From NCBI GenBank assembly GCA_016932165.1, contig JAFGDK010000074.1:1-64000 (forward strand): a DNA stretch of 64,000 bases, given 5' to 3'. A program made the translations under genes and the position numbers. The stretch is from Anaerolineales bacterium. GTDB taxonomy: Bacteria > Chloroflexota > Anaerolineae > Anaerolineales > UBA11579. Shown here piece by piece: positions 10,624 to 21,180 of the stretch (the first letter of the stretch is position 1; each line of letters begins with the position of its first letter). Under the pieces are notes generated by a model. The model saw only the letters and a list, made by a program, of their open reading frames with translations. It did not search any database and was not told where the DNA came from.

Positions 10624-11667
10624 ATGCCACATTCGTTGATTACATTATTAATTGGCCTGGGCGCGATCGGCTTGGTTGGGTGGTTTTTCTGGCCGGATAC
10701 CGGCCTTTACTCCCGTCTGCGCCGTGTCCGCCGGCTGACCTCAAGAGTGCTCCAGGAGGATGCTCTCAAACATATTCAAAAACAAGAGCTCAGCGGACGG
10801 CATGTGACCGTTCTGAGTGTGGCGGGGGCATTGGGAATCGACACCAACGCCGCCATCCAGGTGCTAACCGAGTTGGTTGAGTCTGGGTTAATTGACCACA
10901 ACGGGGAAGATTACATTCTTACCCAGAAAGGTGGGCAACTGGCGATGAATGTTATCCGGGCGCACCGTCTTTGGGAGCAATACCTGGCAGAACACACTGG
11001 CTATGACCCATCCGAATGGCACAGCCAAGCAGAACGCTTGGAGCATGATTTCTCCTCAGCTGAGCTAGATGAACTGGCTGGCGTGTTGGGCAACCCGGTC
11101 TACGACCCGCATGGGGATCCAATTCCGTCTAGCGAGGGGAGGGTTTTCGATCTTGATGCGATCGGACTCCACGAACTGGAACTGAACCAGTTTGCCCGGA
11201 TTGTGCATGTGGGGGATGAGCCAGAGATCGTGGCTGCCCAGATCGAAGCTGAAGGGCTGCTGCCGGGGATGATTTTACGGGTATCCGAGAAGACGAAAGA
11301 CCGGGTTCGGTTCTGGTCCAACGGCGAGGAACATCTCCTGGCGCCGATTGTGGCTGCCAGTATCAGCGTCCAGCCCTTGGAAGATGACCATCTGGTTGAT
11401 GTGGATCAGTCTGCGGTTTATCTTGATCAACTGGAAGAAGGGCAAAAGGGTAGAGTGGTTCAGTTGATGCCCAGGCTGCGCGGTGCCGAGCGGCGCCGTC
11501 TGATGGATCTAGGGATGCTGCCCGGGACCACGATTGCAGCCGAATTAAGCAGTCCACTGGGCAGCCCGGTGGCATATCGGATTCGTGATTCTCTTATCGC
11601 CCTGCGCAATGACCAGGCCCGTAATATTAAAATAGAACCAATTACAGATGAGGAAAACCATGCCTGA
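10624..11667 (+). CDS. Membrane-anchored DtxR-family iron-dependent regulator fused to two FeoA-like domains
   Basis: N-terminal TM (LITLLIGLGAIGLVGWFFW), winged HTH and DtxR dimerisation region, then two SH3/FeoA-like segments (second: RRRLMDLGMLPGTTI). Confidence 0.8.
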   Translation: MPHSLITLLIGLGAIGLVGWFFWPDTGLYSRLRRVRRLTSRVLQEDALKHIQKQELSGRHVTVLSVAGALGIDTNAAIQVLTELVESGLIDHNGEDYILTQKGGQLAMNVIRAHRLWEQYLAEHTGYDPSEWHSQAERLEHDFSSAELDELAGVLGNPVYDPHGDPIPSSEGRVFDLDAIGLHELELNQFARIVHVGDEPEIVAAQIEAEGLLPGMILRVSEKTKDRVRFWSNGEEHLLAPIVAASISVQPLEDDHLVDVDQSAVYLDQLEEGQKGRVVQLMPRLRGAERRRLMDLGMLPGTTIAAELSSPLGSPVAYRIRDSLIALRNDQARNIKIEPITDEENHA

Positions 11668-12520
11668 ACATAAAACGAAACACCCTCAAAAAATCATACT
11701 GACCGATGCTTCCGGCTGTGAAGGCTGCCCGGCGCACAACGCGGCCAATTTGCTCAAGCTGGGTGTCGATATGAAGGACTGGGATTATGTGGTGGCATTG
11801 GCCGGAAATCCGAACACTGGTAAGAGCACGGTCTTCAATGCCCTCACTGGTCTGCGGCAGCATACTGGCAACTGGCCGGGCAAAACAGTCACCCGGGCTG
11901 AGGGGGGCTTTGAGTATGGGGATGCCCGTTATAAGATCGTGGATTTGCCTGGGACTTATTCCCTGCTGGCCACCAGCCTGGATGAACAAGTAGCGCGGAA
12001 TTTTATTCTCTTTGGGCAGCCCGATGTCACCGTTGTGGTGGTGGACGCTTCCCGGCTGGAGAGAAACCTTAACCTGGCCTTGCAGGTGATGGAGATCACC
12101 GATCGGGTGGTGATTTGTCTCAACCTGATCGATGAGGCCAAGCGTCACGGCTTAACTGTGGATGAACGCAGGCTGGCACGCGATCTCGGTGTGCCGGTGG
12201 TGCCAACTTCCGCCCGGTATAACCAGGGGCTGGATGCGCTGGTGGAAGCCATCCATGAGGTGGCAACTGGCAAAGTGCGGCCTAAACCACGAAAGGTGGA
12301 GACGCATTCAAAGATATTAAAATCTGCGGTGGAGAAAATACAAGCCCAGATATTGCAGCTTTATCCTGATTTGCCAAACTCGCGCTGGGTTGCCTTGCGC
12401 TTATTGGATGGTGATGAAGATATCATCCGATCCCTGCGCAATGGTGAACTCGGACAGCTGGTCCAGCTGGAAGATGCAGCAGCCGACCCGCACCAAATCC
12501 TGGTGAAGGAGGGGGCATGA
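11648..12520 (+). CDS. feoB: Ferrous iron transport protein B, GTPase part (FeoB N)
   Basis: G1 [16 protein letters not shown]3 DLPGTYSL, G4 NLID; helical-bundle remainder. Confidence 0.93.
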   Translation: MRKTMPEHKTKHPQKIILTDASGCEGCPAHNAANLLKLGVDMKDWDYVVALAGNPNTGKSTVFNALTGLRQHTGNWPGKTVTRAEGGFEYGDARYKIVDLPGTYSLLATSLDEQVARNFILFGQPDVTVVVVDASRLERNLNLALQVMEITDRVVICLNLIDEAKRHGLTVDERRLARDLGVPVVPTSARYNQGLDALVEAIHEVATGKVRPKPRKVETHSKILKSAVEKIQAQILQLYPDLPNSRWVALRLLDGDEDIIRSLRNGELGQLVQLEDAAADPHQILVKEGA

Positions 12521-13953
12521 TGAACGAGAACTATCAACAAGATGTAGACCAAATTCTGCGCAACGCGCAAGAACTGCGCGCCCAGGTGGGGGTGGACTTC
12601 CATGAAAAACTGGTTGAAGCGGTGTACACCGATGCCTCCTATCTGGCCGACCGGGCGGTCGTCCGACCGGAGCAGGCTCCTCGTTTTGACCTCGACCGCA
12701 CCATCGACCGCATTGTGACTGACAAACGCTGGGGCTTTGTGTTGATGATCCTTCTATTTGCGCTGGTGCTGTGGATCACGATAGAAGGCGCTAATGTGCC
12801 GTCCCAGATGATTGCCAGTGTGCTATTGGATACTGTTCACCCATGGCTGAAGGGATTGGCCGCGGCGATCAATATGCCCTGGTGGCTGGACGGACTGCTG
12901 ATCGACGGAATGTATTTGGCGACGGCCTGGGTGGTGAGCGTGATGCTCCCGCCGATGGCAATCTTTTTCCCGTTGTTTACCTTGCTGGAGGATTTCGGTT
13001 ACCTGCCGAGGGTATCCTTCAACCTGGATGCGCTGTTCCGCAAGTCGGGGGCGCATGGCAAGCAAGCCCTCTCGATGATGATGGGGTTCGGCTGCAATGC
13101 CGCTGGTGTGGTTGCTACCCGGATCATTGACAGCCCGCGCGAGCGTTTGATCGCGATCATTACGAATAACTTTGCCCTGTGTAACGGCCGCTGGCCGACG
13201 CAGATTCTGATCGCCACAGTATTCATCGGCGGCTTGGTACCCGCTCACCTGGCTGGGATGATCTCGGCGGCTACGGTGGTGGGAGTTGCCTTGCTGGGTG
13301 TCGGGTTCACCTTCCTGGTCAGCTGGTTCCTCTCGCGCACAGTTCTGCGCGGTGAAGTTTCCACCTTCAGCCTTGAGCTGCCACCGTACCGCCCACCGCG
13401 TTTCTGGCAGACGTTGTACACCTCCTTGATTGACCGTACGATCTATGTGCTCTGGCGGGCGGTTGTCTTTGCGCTGCCGGCAGGGGCGGTGATCTGGCTG
13501 GTCTCCAACATCACCATTTCCGGGACCAGTATCGCCGAGTATGTGATCAATTTCGTGGAACCTTTCGGCCTTCTGCTCGGGTTAAACGGCGTGATCTTGT
13601 TGGCATACATCGTCGCGATCCCCGCTAATGAGATCGTCATCCCTACCATCCTGATGTTGACCGTGCTGGTGACCGGTGTTGGAGGGGGAGAGGGAGCGGG
13701 GGTAATGTTTGATTTAGATTCGATCTCGGACACCTACGCGCTTTTCCAGGCAGGGGGCTGGACGCTGCTGACAGCCGTGAACCTGATGCTCTTCAGCTTG
13801 GTACATAACCCATGCTCCACCACGATCTACACGATCTACAAGGAAACGGGCAGTGTGAAATGGACCACATTCGCTGCTTTGCTGCCGGTGGGGATGGGTT
13901 TTGCACTCACATTCGTTGTTGCCCAGGTCTGGCGCTTGGTAGCGGCGGTTTAG
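12517..13953 (+). CDS. feoB: Ferrous iron transport protein B, membrane part (FeoB gate/C)
   Basis: Multi-[47 protein letters not shown]; own SD AAGGAGG before ATG. Confidence 0.93.
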   Translation: MMNENYQQDVDQILRNAQELRAQVGVDFHEKLVEAVYTDASYLADRAVVRPEQAPRFDLDRTIDRIVTDKRWGFVLMILLFALVLWITIEGANVPSQMIASVLLDTVHPWLKGLAAAINMPWWLDGLLIDGMYLATAWVVSVMLPPMAIFFPLFTLLEDFGYLPRVSFNLDALFRKSGAHGKQALSMMMGFGCNAAGVVATRIIDSPRERLIAIITNNFALCNGRWPTQILIATVFIGGLVPAHLAGMISAATVVGVALLGVGFTFLVSWFLSRTVLRGEVSTFSLELPPYRPPRFWQTLYTSLIDRTIYVLWRAVVFALPAGAVIWLVSNITISGTSIAEYVINFVEPFGLLLGLNGVILLAYIVAIPANEIVIPTILMLTVLVTGVGGGEGAGVMFDLDSISDTYALFQAGGWTLLTAVNLMLFSLVHNPCSTTIYTIYKETGSVKWTTFAALLPVGMGFALTFVVAQVWRLVAAV

Positions 13954-14079
13954 ACTTAAAGTTTAAACGAATCTCGGGAAGGGCTCTTGATTTCGAAGAA
14001 ATAAGAATCCTCCTTTCTCTTGATGGGTGGGTTCTCGGTCCTCTTGACTCAGAGAACCTGCCCCTCTTGGTAATCTGAA

Positions 14080-14544
14080 ATGCAGGGATTCATGCTTCGA
14101 AATGCTGAAAAGCAAGATTCCATCGCCATCCGCACACTGGTGCGGTCTGCCAATTTGAATCCATTTGGTTTAAATTGGCGCCGGTTTGTGGTGGCAGTGA
14201 ACCTCTCCAGGCACGTGATTGGATGCGTTCAGTTAAAGCCCCACCGAGACGGTTCATTGGAATTGGCGTCATTGGTCGTAAAGGAGGAGTGGCGGGGTAG
14301 CGGTATCGCCAGAGCGCTGATCGAAAAGATCGTCGAAAATCATGATGGTTGTCTTTATCTGATGTGCCGAACTGATCTGGGTTCTTTTTATGAGCAGTTT
14401 GGGTTTAATCAGGCAGCCAATCAGGCATTACCACCTTTCTTCCGCCGGGTCAGCAAGCTTGCTGATAGATTGCAGCAAATCACAAAAAAGAAAGAGGGGG
14501 TTTTGATCATGTGCCGGGATTGCGGTGAATTGGGGTTGACCTGA
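14080..14544 (+). CDS. GNAT family N-acetyltransferase
   Basis: LASLVVKEEWRGSGIARALIEKIVE. Confidence 0.8.
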   Translation: MQGFMLRNAEKQDSIAIRTLVRSANLNPFGLNWRRFVVAVNLSRHVIGCVQLKPHRDGSLELASLVVKEEWRGSGIARALIEKIVENHDGCLYLMCRTDLGSFYEQFGFNQAANQALPPFFRRVSKLADRLQQITKKKEGVLIMCRDCGELGLT

Positions 14545-14572
14545 AAGCTTCTTCTGGTACATAATTTGAGAC

Positions 14573-16009
14573 ATGGTTCAAAGGCGGAATATCTCATTTT
14601 TCTGGATGATTTTCCTTGTGGCCTCATTCCTCAGGTTGATACCGGTGATCGCTGCCAGAGATATGACCATTGGACTGGATGATATGTTCCAGTATGATAT
14701 GCTTGCCCGCAGCCTGGCAGCCGGGGAGGGTTTCCGCTGGTATGGGGAGGACGATCTTGAACTGGTGGAGCGCTACTTGCCTGTCGAGTTCATCAAAGGA
14801 GAGTATGACCCCAGAGGCGTGCTGACCTCTTTCCGAGCGCCGGGTTATCCCATTTTCCTGTCATTGATCTACCGGGTGTCTGCCCTTGAGGATCGGTTTT
14901 TGATTGCCCGGTTGGTGCAGGCGTTTCTGATGGCTTCTATCGCTCCTCTGACTTGGCTGCTGGGCCGCAGGCTTTTCCCTGAAAATCAAAAGGTTGGGAA
15001 AGTTGCAGCCTGGTTTGTGACATTCTACCCTTACCTGTTGGTTTACCCGCTTGCACTAGCAACCGAGGTGATCTTCATCCCACTGGTACTGGCTTGTATC
15101 CTGTTTATCCTCAAGGCGGCAGACTCGCACCGCTGGCAAGATTACCTGCTGGCAGGCGCACTGCTGGGCTACGCTGCGCTGACCCGCTCGGTGGTGCTGG
15201 CTTTATTTCCTTTTATCCTGCTCTGGGTCTGGTTCCTGGTCAGAGACCAGCGCGGTGTTTTGCTGCTGCTGGTGAGCGTGCTAATATTTGTGATTCCCTG
15301 GACAGTGCGCAATACCCGTCTGCACGGCACCTTTACCTCAGTGGAGAATAACATGGGCTACACGGTTTATATGGGCTACCACCCTGAAACAGAAGGGAAG
15401 TTCCAATACCCGCAATCCCTGGAATTGATGCACTTTCTGGATGACGCCGAACGCAACCGGGTTGGGATTGAGAAAACAATCGGTTTTATCAGGGATGACC
15501 CCGGCCGGGTACCGTATCTGGTGCTGCGTAAGCTGGGTTATTTTTTCAGCCTGGAGCGCAAGGCACTCACCTATTTTTACAGTAACAACTTCCTCGGCTA
15601 CATCCCGCAAGCGTGGCTGATTTTAATTTTTTGCATCTTTATGCTGCCTTTTACCGTGCTGATGATCTTTACTGTACCCGGGCTGGTGGTTCAGGAATGG
15701 ACGAAACCACGAATCTTGGTTGGGATAGTGCTATTTGTGTATTTTGCCCCCCATCTGCTACTGCTGGCAGAACCTCGATTTCATTTAACGATTGTGCCTT
15801 TGCTGGCCGTGTTTGCTGCGAATGCCTGGCTGGATCGAAAGAAGATCATCGCTGATTTATTCCGGCAAAGCAGCAAGTGGAAATTGGCCCTGACGGTGGT
15901 GCTGATCGGACTGCTTTTTATCAATTGGGGCACAGAGCTCTGGCTGGATGCTGAACAATTAAAATTATTGTTCAGTCCGGAGGGAAACCGGCTGTATCTG
16001 AATTATTAG
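14573..16009 (+). CDS. Glycosyltransferase family 39/PMT-like membrane protein
   Basis: Multi-TM, FRAPGYPIFLSLIYR, typical GT-C layout. Confidence 0.75.
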   Translation: MVQRRNISFFWMIFLVASFLRLIPVIAARDMTIGLDDMFQYDMLARSLAAGEGFRWYGEDDLELVERYLPVEFIKGEYDPRGVLTSFRAPGYPIFLSLIYRVSALEDRFLIARLVQAFLMASIAPLTWLLGRRLFPENQKVGKVAAWFVTFYPYLLVYPLALATEVIFIPLVLACILFILKAADSHRWQDYLLAGALLGYAALTRSVVLALFPFILLWVWFLVRDQRGVLLLLVSVLIFVIPWTVRNTRLHGTFTSVENNMGYTVYMGYHPETEGKFQYPQSLELMHFLDDAERNRVGIEKTIGFIRDDPGRVPYLVLRKLGYFFSLERKALTYFYSNNFLGYIPQAWLILIFCIFMLPFTVLMIFTVPGLVVQEWTKPRILVGIVLFVYFAPHLLLLAEPRFHLTIVPLLAVFAANAWLDRKKIIADLFRQSSKWKLALTVVLIGLLFINWGTELWLDAEQLKLLFSPEGNRLYLNY

Positions 16010-16019
16010 GCGGTGAAGG

Positions 16020-16640
16020 ATGAAAGATTTATTCAGATTTAATCTCAAGTTCAATAGGAAGATCGTGATTGCGACGATTTCATCGACCTTATTGCTGATG
16101 GTGGATCACTATCACCGTTTGACCGATTTTAAACCGCTGGACCGCTTCATTTTGTATCTGCTGATCCCCCTATTGATCATTATCGTAGTGCTGAGGGAGA
16201 ATCCTAAAGAGTATGGATTCCAATTGGGGGATTGGAAAGCTGGCTTGGCATTGACCGGGATCGTGATCGCCATTGCTGCCCCGATTTTATGGGTCACCGC
16301 TAGAGGCGACCCCACCATGCAAAAATACTATGAATGGCTCCTGGGACCGGATTTGCCCACCTACGTGTTCCTCGATCTGATCGGTTGGGAGTTCATCTTC
16401 AGAGGGTGGCTGCTGTTTGGTTATGCCCGGGTTTACGGTTCGGACGCCCTCTGGCTGCAGTCGGTTCCTTTTGCCCTGGCGCATATTGGCAAGCCAGAGA
16501 TAGAGACATTCTCGACGATCTTTGGCGGGTTCCTGTTTGGGCTGGTTGCCTGGCGGACAAAATCGTTTCTCTACCCGTTTCTGATCCATTACTTTATTTT
16601 TGCGTTTACCGTGTTGGTGGCTGGCGGAGTGTTTGGTTAA
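16020..16640 (+). CDS. CPBP family intramembrane metalloprotease (Abi/CAAX-like)
   Basis: WEFIFRGWLLFG and SVPFALAHIGKPEIE motifs. Confidence 0.8.
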   Translation: MKDLFRFNLKFNRKIVIATISSTLLLMVDHYHRLTDFKPLDRFILYLLIPLLIIIVVLRENPKEYGFQLGDWKAGLALTGIVIAIAAPILWVTARGDPTMQKYYEWLLGPDLPTYVFLDLIGWEFIFRGWLLFGYARVYGSDALWLQSVPFALAHIGKPEIETFSTIFGGFLFGLVAWRTKSFLYPFLIHYFIFAFTVLVAGGVFG

Positions 16641-16648
16641 CTAGAGCG

Positions 16649-17356
16649 ATGCGTACTTATAACTTTGAATACCATCCAGAGATCATCGAGGTATTTCCCA
16701 ATATCCAGGCCGGGGTATTGCTGGGCGTAGGGATTACCAACCAGCCCTCGCCTGATAAATTGAGGCAGCTCTATTATTCAGAGCAGGCCAAAATCCTGAA
16801 GAAGATGGGGGATACTCCTTTGAGTCGATTGCCCGGCCTGGCTGCCTGGCGGGCTGCCTTCCGGCAGTTTGGGGTCAACCCGACCAAGTACCGCAGCGCG
16901 ATTGAGGCTTTGCTACGCCGACTGATCAAGAAAGGCGATATCCCTTCGATCAATACTTTAGTGGATATCGGCAACCTGGTCAGCATCCGGTACCAAATCC
17001 CGGTGGCAGTGTTTGATGTCAACCGGACGAAAGGATCTATTCTGGTGCGCTTTGCCAACGGAGAGGAATTTTTTACTCCACTGTTCATGGAAGAAGCGGA
17101 ACATCCTGAAGTGGGGGAGGTGGTGTTTACCGATGGGAATGACCTGGTAGCGGCCAGACGCTGGTGCTGGCGTCAGAGCGACCAGAGCGCAGCCCGGATG
17201 GATACCACGGCAGTGATGATTGTCACCGAGGCGCACCATGACAACGCGTCAGATGATATTACCCAGGCAGTTGCAGATTTGAGAGGGCTATGCGAGCAAT
17301 TCCTAGGTGGGGAATGGTCTTCTGGCATGCTCAATGCCGGGGTAACGGTATTCTAA
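16649..17356 (+). CDS. B3/B4 tRNA-binding domain protein (PheT B3/4-like)
   Basis: In-frame start MRTYNFEYHPEIIEVFPNIQAGVLLG; RSAIEALLRR, LVDIGNLVSIRYQIPVAVFD typical of B3/4 proteins. Confidence 0.8.
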   Translation: MRTYNFEYHPEIIEVFPNIQAGVLLGVGITNQPSPDKLRQLYYSEQAKILKKMGDTPLSRLPGLAAWRAAFRQFGVNPTKYRSAIEALLRRLIKKGDIPSINTLVDIGNLVSIRYQIPVAVFDVNRTKGSILVRFANGEEFFTPLFMEEAEHPEVGEVVFTDGNDLVAARRWCWRQSDQSAARMDTTAVMIVTEAHHDNASDDITQAVADLRGLCEQFLGGEWSSGMLNAGVTVF

Positions 17357-17358
17357 TC

Positions 17359-17742
17359 CTAATCCAGGTGGCCTTTCTTCATCGCAGAAAGCTGCTGCTG
17401 TTTTGCCTTTGACATCTTCGCCACCACCAGATCGTAGGAATGGTCAATCAGCTCAAATAACAGGTCGTTTGGCAGACTGCCGTCGATTAACACGGTATTC
17501 CAGTGCTGCTTGTTCATGTGGTAGCCGGGGATGATCGCTTGGTAAAGCGCGCGCAACGCCAGGGCATCATCGGGATCGCATTTAAGGTTAATCCGCAGGG
17601 AATCGGCATCCTCCGGGATCAGGGCGAACATTTTGTCGAGCACTTTGTAAACCCGGGCGGTTTCGTCAAAGGGGTAGGTTGCCCGCGTTCCCGGTTTTGA
17701 GAGGCAATAGGCGTCCAGTTTCTCATAGGTCATCGTGCACAT
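17359..17742 (-). CDS. MmcQ/YjbR family DNA-binding protein
   Basis: YCLSKPGTRATYPFDETARVYKVLDKMFALI, LIDHSYDLVVAKMSK. Confidence 0.9.
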   Translation of the reverse strand: MCTMTYEKLDAYCLSKPGTRATYPFDETARVYKVLDKMFALIPEDADSLRINLKCDPDDALALRALYQAIIPGYHMNKQHWNTVLIDGSLPNDLLFELIDHSYDLVVAKMSKAKQQQLSAMKKGHLD

Positions 17743-17786
17743 GTGATTGTCTTCATGCTGTTGCCAGCAGAGATTGCCCTCCAGCG

Positions 17787-18824
17787 TCAGAGAGAATAAA
17801 ACCTGGTAAACGGCTTGCTCAGCCTGGATGAAATTGTTTTGATCAAGTAAGCAGATATCAAACTGAGGGCAAAAACGAGCAGATAGGCGGTAAACCTTCC
17901 CGGTAGATATTTTTGGAAAAGGGTGACAAAAATAAAGTGGATCAGATATATTTCATAACTGATTGAAGCAATAAAATTTAATAACCGGTTCAAGGTGGAT
18001 TCAGCCGATCTAATTAGACCGGCGATTCCCATGATAAAGGCATAGCTGCAGATCAGCGCCAGAAAAATCACCAGGAAATTATGAAGAGCTGTATTGGCAA
18101 CCCGTGATAAACCAAAATAGCCAACAAACGATAATAATGAGATCATCACCCAGAACAAATTTTTCCTGTCCTTGGATTCCTCAGAAAACTGGACGTGATA
18201 GGCAACAAACATTCCCATGGCAAAAACAAGATAATGGAAAGTCAGCCTTAGCAGCGGAGCGGCAGATATGCGCAGGTACAAATCCCCATAATTTAGCGAG
18301 AGATTCGTTCCTGATCCTGGATTGCTTCGAATCAATGCCAGGGCTAAAAAAAACGAGAACAAAAAAAGGATGAACCCATAGCGGTACTTTAGTACCAGAT
18401 TTCTGGTCAGATCAAAAGAAATGTAACAAACAAGGATCAGGGTAACAAACCATAATTGTTCACCGAAGGTGGTGATATTGAAGAAATATTGAAAGCCGGT
18501 TAGAGAAACCAGGAAATCTGAAATGTCAATGGCCTTTGATAGGTCAAAGATGATTGTTATGGTTAGAATGATGATCAATGAGAGCCAATAAGAGGGGTAA
18601 ATTCTGAGCAACCGTTTTTGATACCAGGACCTGTCGATTTTTTGATGCTGATAGCGTATCATCAGCAAGTAGCCAGATAGTCCCACAAAGATGATATTCA
18701 GGATAAATCCGCCGGTTGCCAACAATCCCAAAACAGGTATATGCAGGCGTTTTGTATGGTAATTGACGATCAGCAAAGCGGCGATGGCTCTGACTGCTGC
18801 GATCCCGGGAATTTCTTTTTTCAC
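17787..18824 (-). CDS. Acyltransferase family 3
   Basis: MKKEIPGIAAVRAIAALLIVNYHT, multi-TM. Confidence 0.85.
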   Translation of the reverse strand: MKKEIPGIAAVRAIAALLIVNYHTKRLHIPVLGLLATGGFILNIIFVGLSGYLLMIRYQHQKIDRSWYQKRLLRIYPSYWLSLIIILTITIIFDLSKAIDISDFLVSLTGFQYFFNITTFGEQLWFVTLILVCYISFDLTRNLVLKYRYGFILFLFSFFLALALIRSNPGSGTNLSLNYGDLYLRISAAPLLRLTFHYLVFAMGMFVAYHVQFSEESKDRKNLFWVMISLLSFVGYFGLSRVANTALHNFLVIFLALICSYAFIMGIAGLIRSAESTLNRLLNFIASISYEIYLIHFIFVTLFQKYLPGRFTAYLLVFALSLISAYLIKTISSRLSKPFTRFYSL

Positions 18825-20441
18825 TCAAGCCTGCTTGTGCGGGATTTTGCTCAGGGCATACTCCGCCAGGGCGGTGATCGTCAGGCTGGGGTTAATTCCT
18901 GGATTGGCCGGCATCACCGAGCCGTCGATCACATACAGGCCGGGGTAGTTGTGCACCTGGAAGTCCAGACCGATAACCCCTTCCTTGGCTGTCCTGCCGA
19001 TGGGGCAACCTCCCATGATGTGGGCAGTTGTGGGCATCCCCAGCAGGGTTTCCGCCACTGATCCAACCGGAGCGCCATCCACCAACTCAGCCATTCTATT
19101 GGTGATCTGATGTCCAATCTCGATCTTGGCTGGGATGGTTTCTTTGTGTCCTTTCTCGAATACGAGACCTGGTCGGAAGAAGGTCCAGGAATTGCGCCCC
19201 AGCCGGACATTGACCATGTTGTCCTCGGTTTGCATGATCAACAGGATGGTGGTTCGTTCTGCCCAGCCAGGTTTGATCAGGGATGCGAACAGGTCACGCG
19301 GGCGGGTGATCAAACGCAGGAACAGTTGGCCAAGGCGTTTGATGGCGGGCTGATCAGAATCGATCAGCGGCCAGGCAAGCAGTCTAATCAGCCCTGATTT
19401 TGCTGGATAGCGGGTCGGTTCGATGCGGGTGATCTCATCCGCCTTGAAGATCGAGCTGATTGAAATGTTGTCGGAATAATCAATGTCATCCCGGTAAGCA
19501 GTAGCCCCGGTGAGGGCTTCGCTGTTAGTGCGCACCTGGTTTCCCAATTTGGGGGAGAGATTTGGCAGTGTTTTGGTGATCTCTCTGGCACGGAAGAGCA
19601 GTTTTAAAGTACCCAGCACACCGGCGGCCAGGATGACGTTTTTGGCTCGGAAGGTTCTCTTCTGCTTTCCGATTATCCTGGCAGGGTTAAAGGTGCTGAC
19701 CTGATAACGAGCGCCATCTGGCTGGACACTGTCTAGCTGCCAGATGTCCCTGACCTGAGTTTGCGGCAACACCTCGACACCCATTTTTTCTGCAAAGTAG
19801 AGATAATTCTTGGGTAGGGTGTTCTTGGCATTGTGACGGCACCCCACCAGGCATCCGCCGCAGAACTGGCAGGTATTGCGGATTGGCCCCTCGCCGTTGA
19901 AGAAGGGATCAGCAATCGGCTGACCTTCTTTGCCCTTGGGTCCGAAAAAGACACCCACTTCTGTGGCGGCAAATGTGTCTTCAGTGCCAAGTTCGGTGGA
20001 TATCTGGCGCAATTTATGATCTGCGTCTGTCAGCCGTGGATTGGTGGCCACCCCAAGCATTTTTCTGGCAGTCTGGTAATGGGGGGTGAGTTCTGCCTTC
20101 CAATCAGCGAGGTCTTTCCAGGCGGGTGCATCGAAGAGCATGTCCTCAGGCTGCATGAGAACATTCGCAAAGCCAAGACTTCCCCCACCGACACCCGAGC
20201 CATGCAGGATCAACATTCCGTTCAAAAGGCTCATCTGGAAGATGCCAAAGCTGCGCAATGCGGGGTTATATAGATACTTCCAAAACTGCCAGTTGGATTC
20301 AGCAAAATCCTCATCATTGAAACGCTTACCGCGCTCAAGCACGAGGACGGAGTATCCCTTCTCGGCCAACCGCATGGCAGACACGGATCCGCCGAAGCCG
20401 GATCCAATGACAATGTAATCGTAGGTGGTTGGATTATTCAT
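18825..20441 (-). CDS. GMC-type oxidoreductase (cholesterol oxidase-like)
   Basis: YIVIGSGFGGSVSAMRLAEKG FAD motif, GSGVGGGSLGFANV, VIDGSVMPANPGINPSLTITALAEYA. Confidence 0.9.
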   Translation of the reverse strand: MNNPTTYDYIVIGSGFGGSVSAMRLAEKGYSVLVLERGKRFNDEDFAESNWQFWKYLYNPALRSFGIFQMSLLNGMLILHGSGVGGGSLGFANVLMQPEDMLFDAPAWKDLADWKAELTPHYQTARKMLGVATNPRLTDADHKLRQISTELGTEDTFAATEVGVFFGPKGKEGQPIADPFFNGEGPIRNTCQFCGGCLVGCRHNAKNTLPKNYLYFAEKMGVEVLPQTQVRDIWQLDSVQPDGARYQVSTFNPARIIGKQKRTFRAKNVILAAGVLGTLKLLFRAREITKTLPNLSPKLGNQVRTNSEALTGATAYRDDIDYSDNISISSIFKADEITRIEPTRYPAKSGLIRLLAWPLIDSDQPAIKRLGQLFLRLITRPRDLFASLIKPGWAERTTILLIMQTEDNMVNVRLGRNSWTFFRPGLVFEKGHKETIPAKIEIGHQITNRMAELVDGAPVGSVAETLLGMPTTAHIMGGCPIGRTAKEGVIGLDFQVHNYPGLYVIDGSVMPANPGINPSLTITALAEYALSKIPHKQA

Positions 20442-20659
20442 GTCTTTGATCTGCTAGCCAATTGAAAGATTGGCTTTTCCTATAGTACCTTATTTTTCAT
20501 CTGTCTCCAATTTATTTGTTAATGCTCCTCCAACAATATGTTTATCTTACGATGATTGGATACTAATATTCTTCATATACAGCGATAGTAAGATAGCTCT
20601 GAGGTTAAAACTCTAAGTTACGCAATCAAACAACTATTACTGATTTCGGAGGTATTGAA

Positions 20660-21058
20660 ATGACAACTTATTATGTTTCTCCCCGCACTCGCATGCTTCG
20701 CCGTTACCGTGAGCTGGATGCCCCTCGCCCTGATGTCCAGATTCCCCTGGATGTAATCGCAGAAGGCGATGATTATATTCTGGTGGCCTACGTGCCTGGT
20801 GTAAGCGCAGATGATTTGCAGATCGAAATCCTCGAGGATGTGGTCAGCATCAAAGGCGAGTTTCACAGTGACCTAGCTGAGGATGCAAAACTGCTCCGCA
20901 ACGAGATCCCGACTGGTGCCTTTGCCCGCTCAATGCGCCTGCCCTCCCCATTGAATGCTGCCGGCGCTGAAGCTGAAGTGATCAACGGCGTACTCAAGCT
21001 GCGGGTGCCCAAGGCTGAAGAAGCCAAGGCCAAGCAGATTAAGGTCAAAGTGAAATAA
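20660..21058 (+). CDS. Hsp20/alpha-crystallin family small heat shock protein
   Basis: Alpha-crystallin domain: YILVAYVPGVSADDLQIEILEDVVSIKGEF ... NGVLKLRVPKAEEAKAKQIKV. Confidence 0.92.
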   Translation: MTTYYVSPRTRMLRRYRELDAPRPDVQIPLDVIAEGDDYILVAYVPGVSADDLQIEILEDVVSIKGEFHSDLAEDAKLLRNEIPTGAFARSMRLPSPLNAAGAEAEVINGVLKLRVPKAEEAKAKQIKVKVK

Positions 21059-21101
21059 CCACTATACTCCCAAACTCCATAGCGAACATCTTCTAGTGGA
21101 G

Positions 21102-21132
21102 AAATCGCCCCTGAAGTCAGGGGCGATTTTTT
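21102..21132 (+). terminator. Intrinsic terminator after hsp20
   Basis: AAATCGCCCCTGA/TCAGGGGCGATTT followed by T run. Confidence 0.85.
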
Positions 21133-21180
21133 ATGGTCGCTTTAGTCAGTTGAGGGCGAGACGCTTGACTGGGGAATGAT

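Noticed and set aside
12517-12520. Possible frameshift splitting feoB
   Set aside because: Second half has its own strong SD and ATG with stop/start overlap, so a true two-gene arrangement is more likely
16334-17356. 340-aa ORF-track protein beginning inside the CPBP protease gene
   Set aside because: The N-terminal ~105 aa are out-of-frame reading of the protease gene; the B3/B4 protein plausibly starts at ATG 16649
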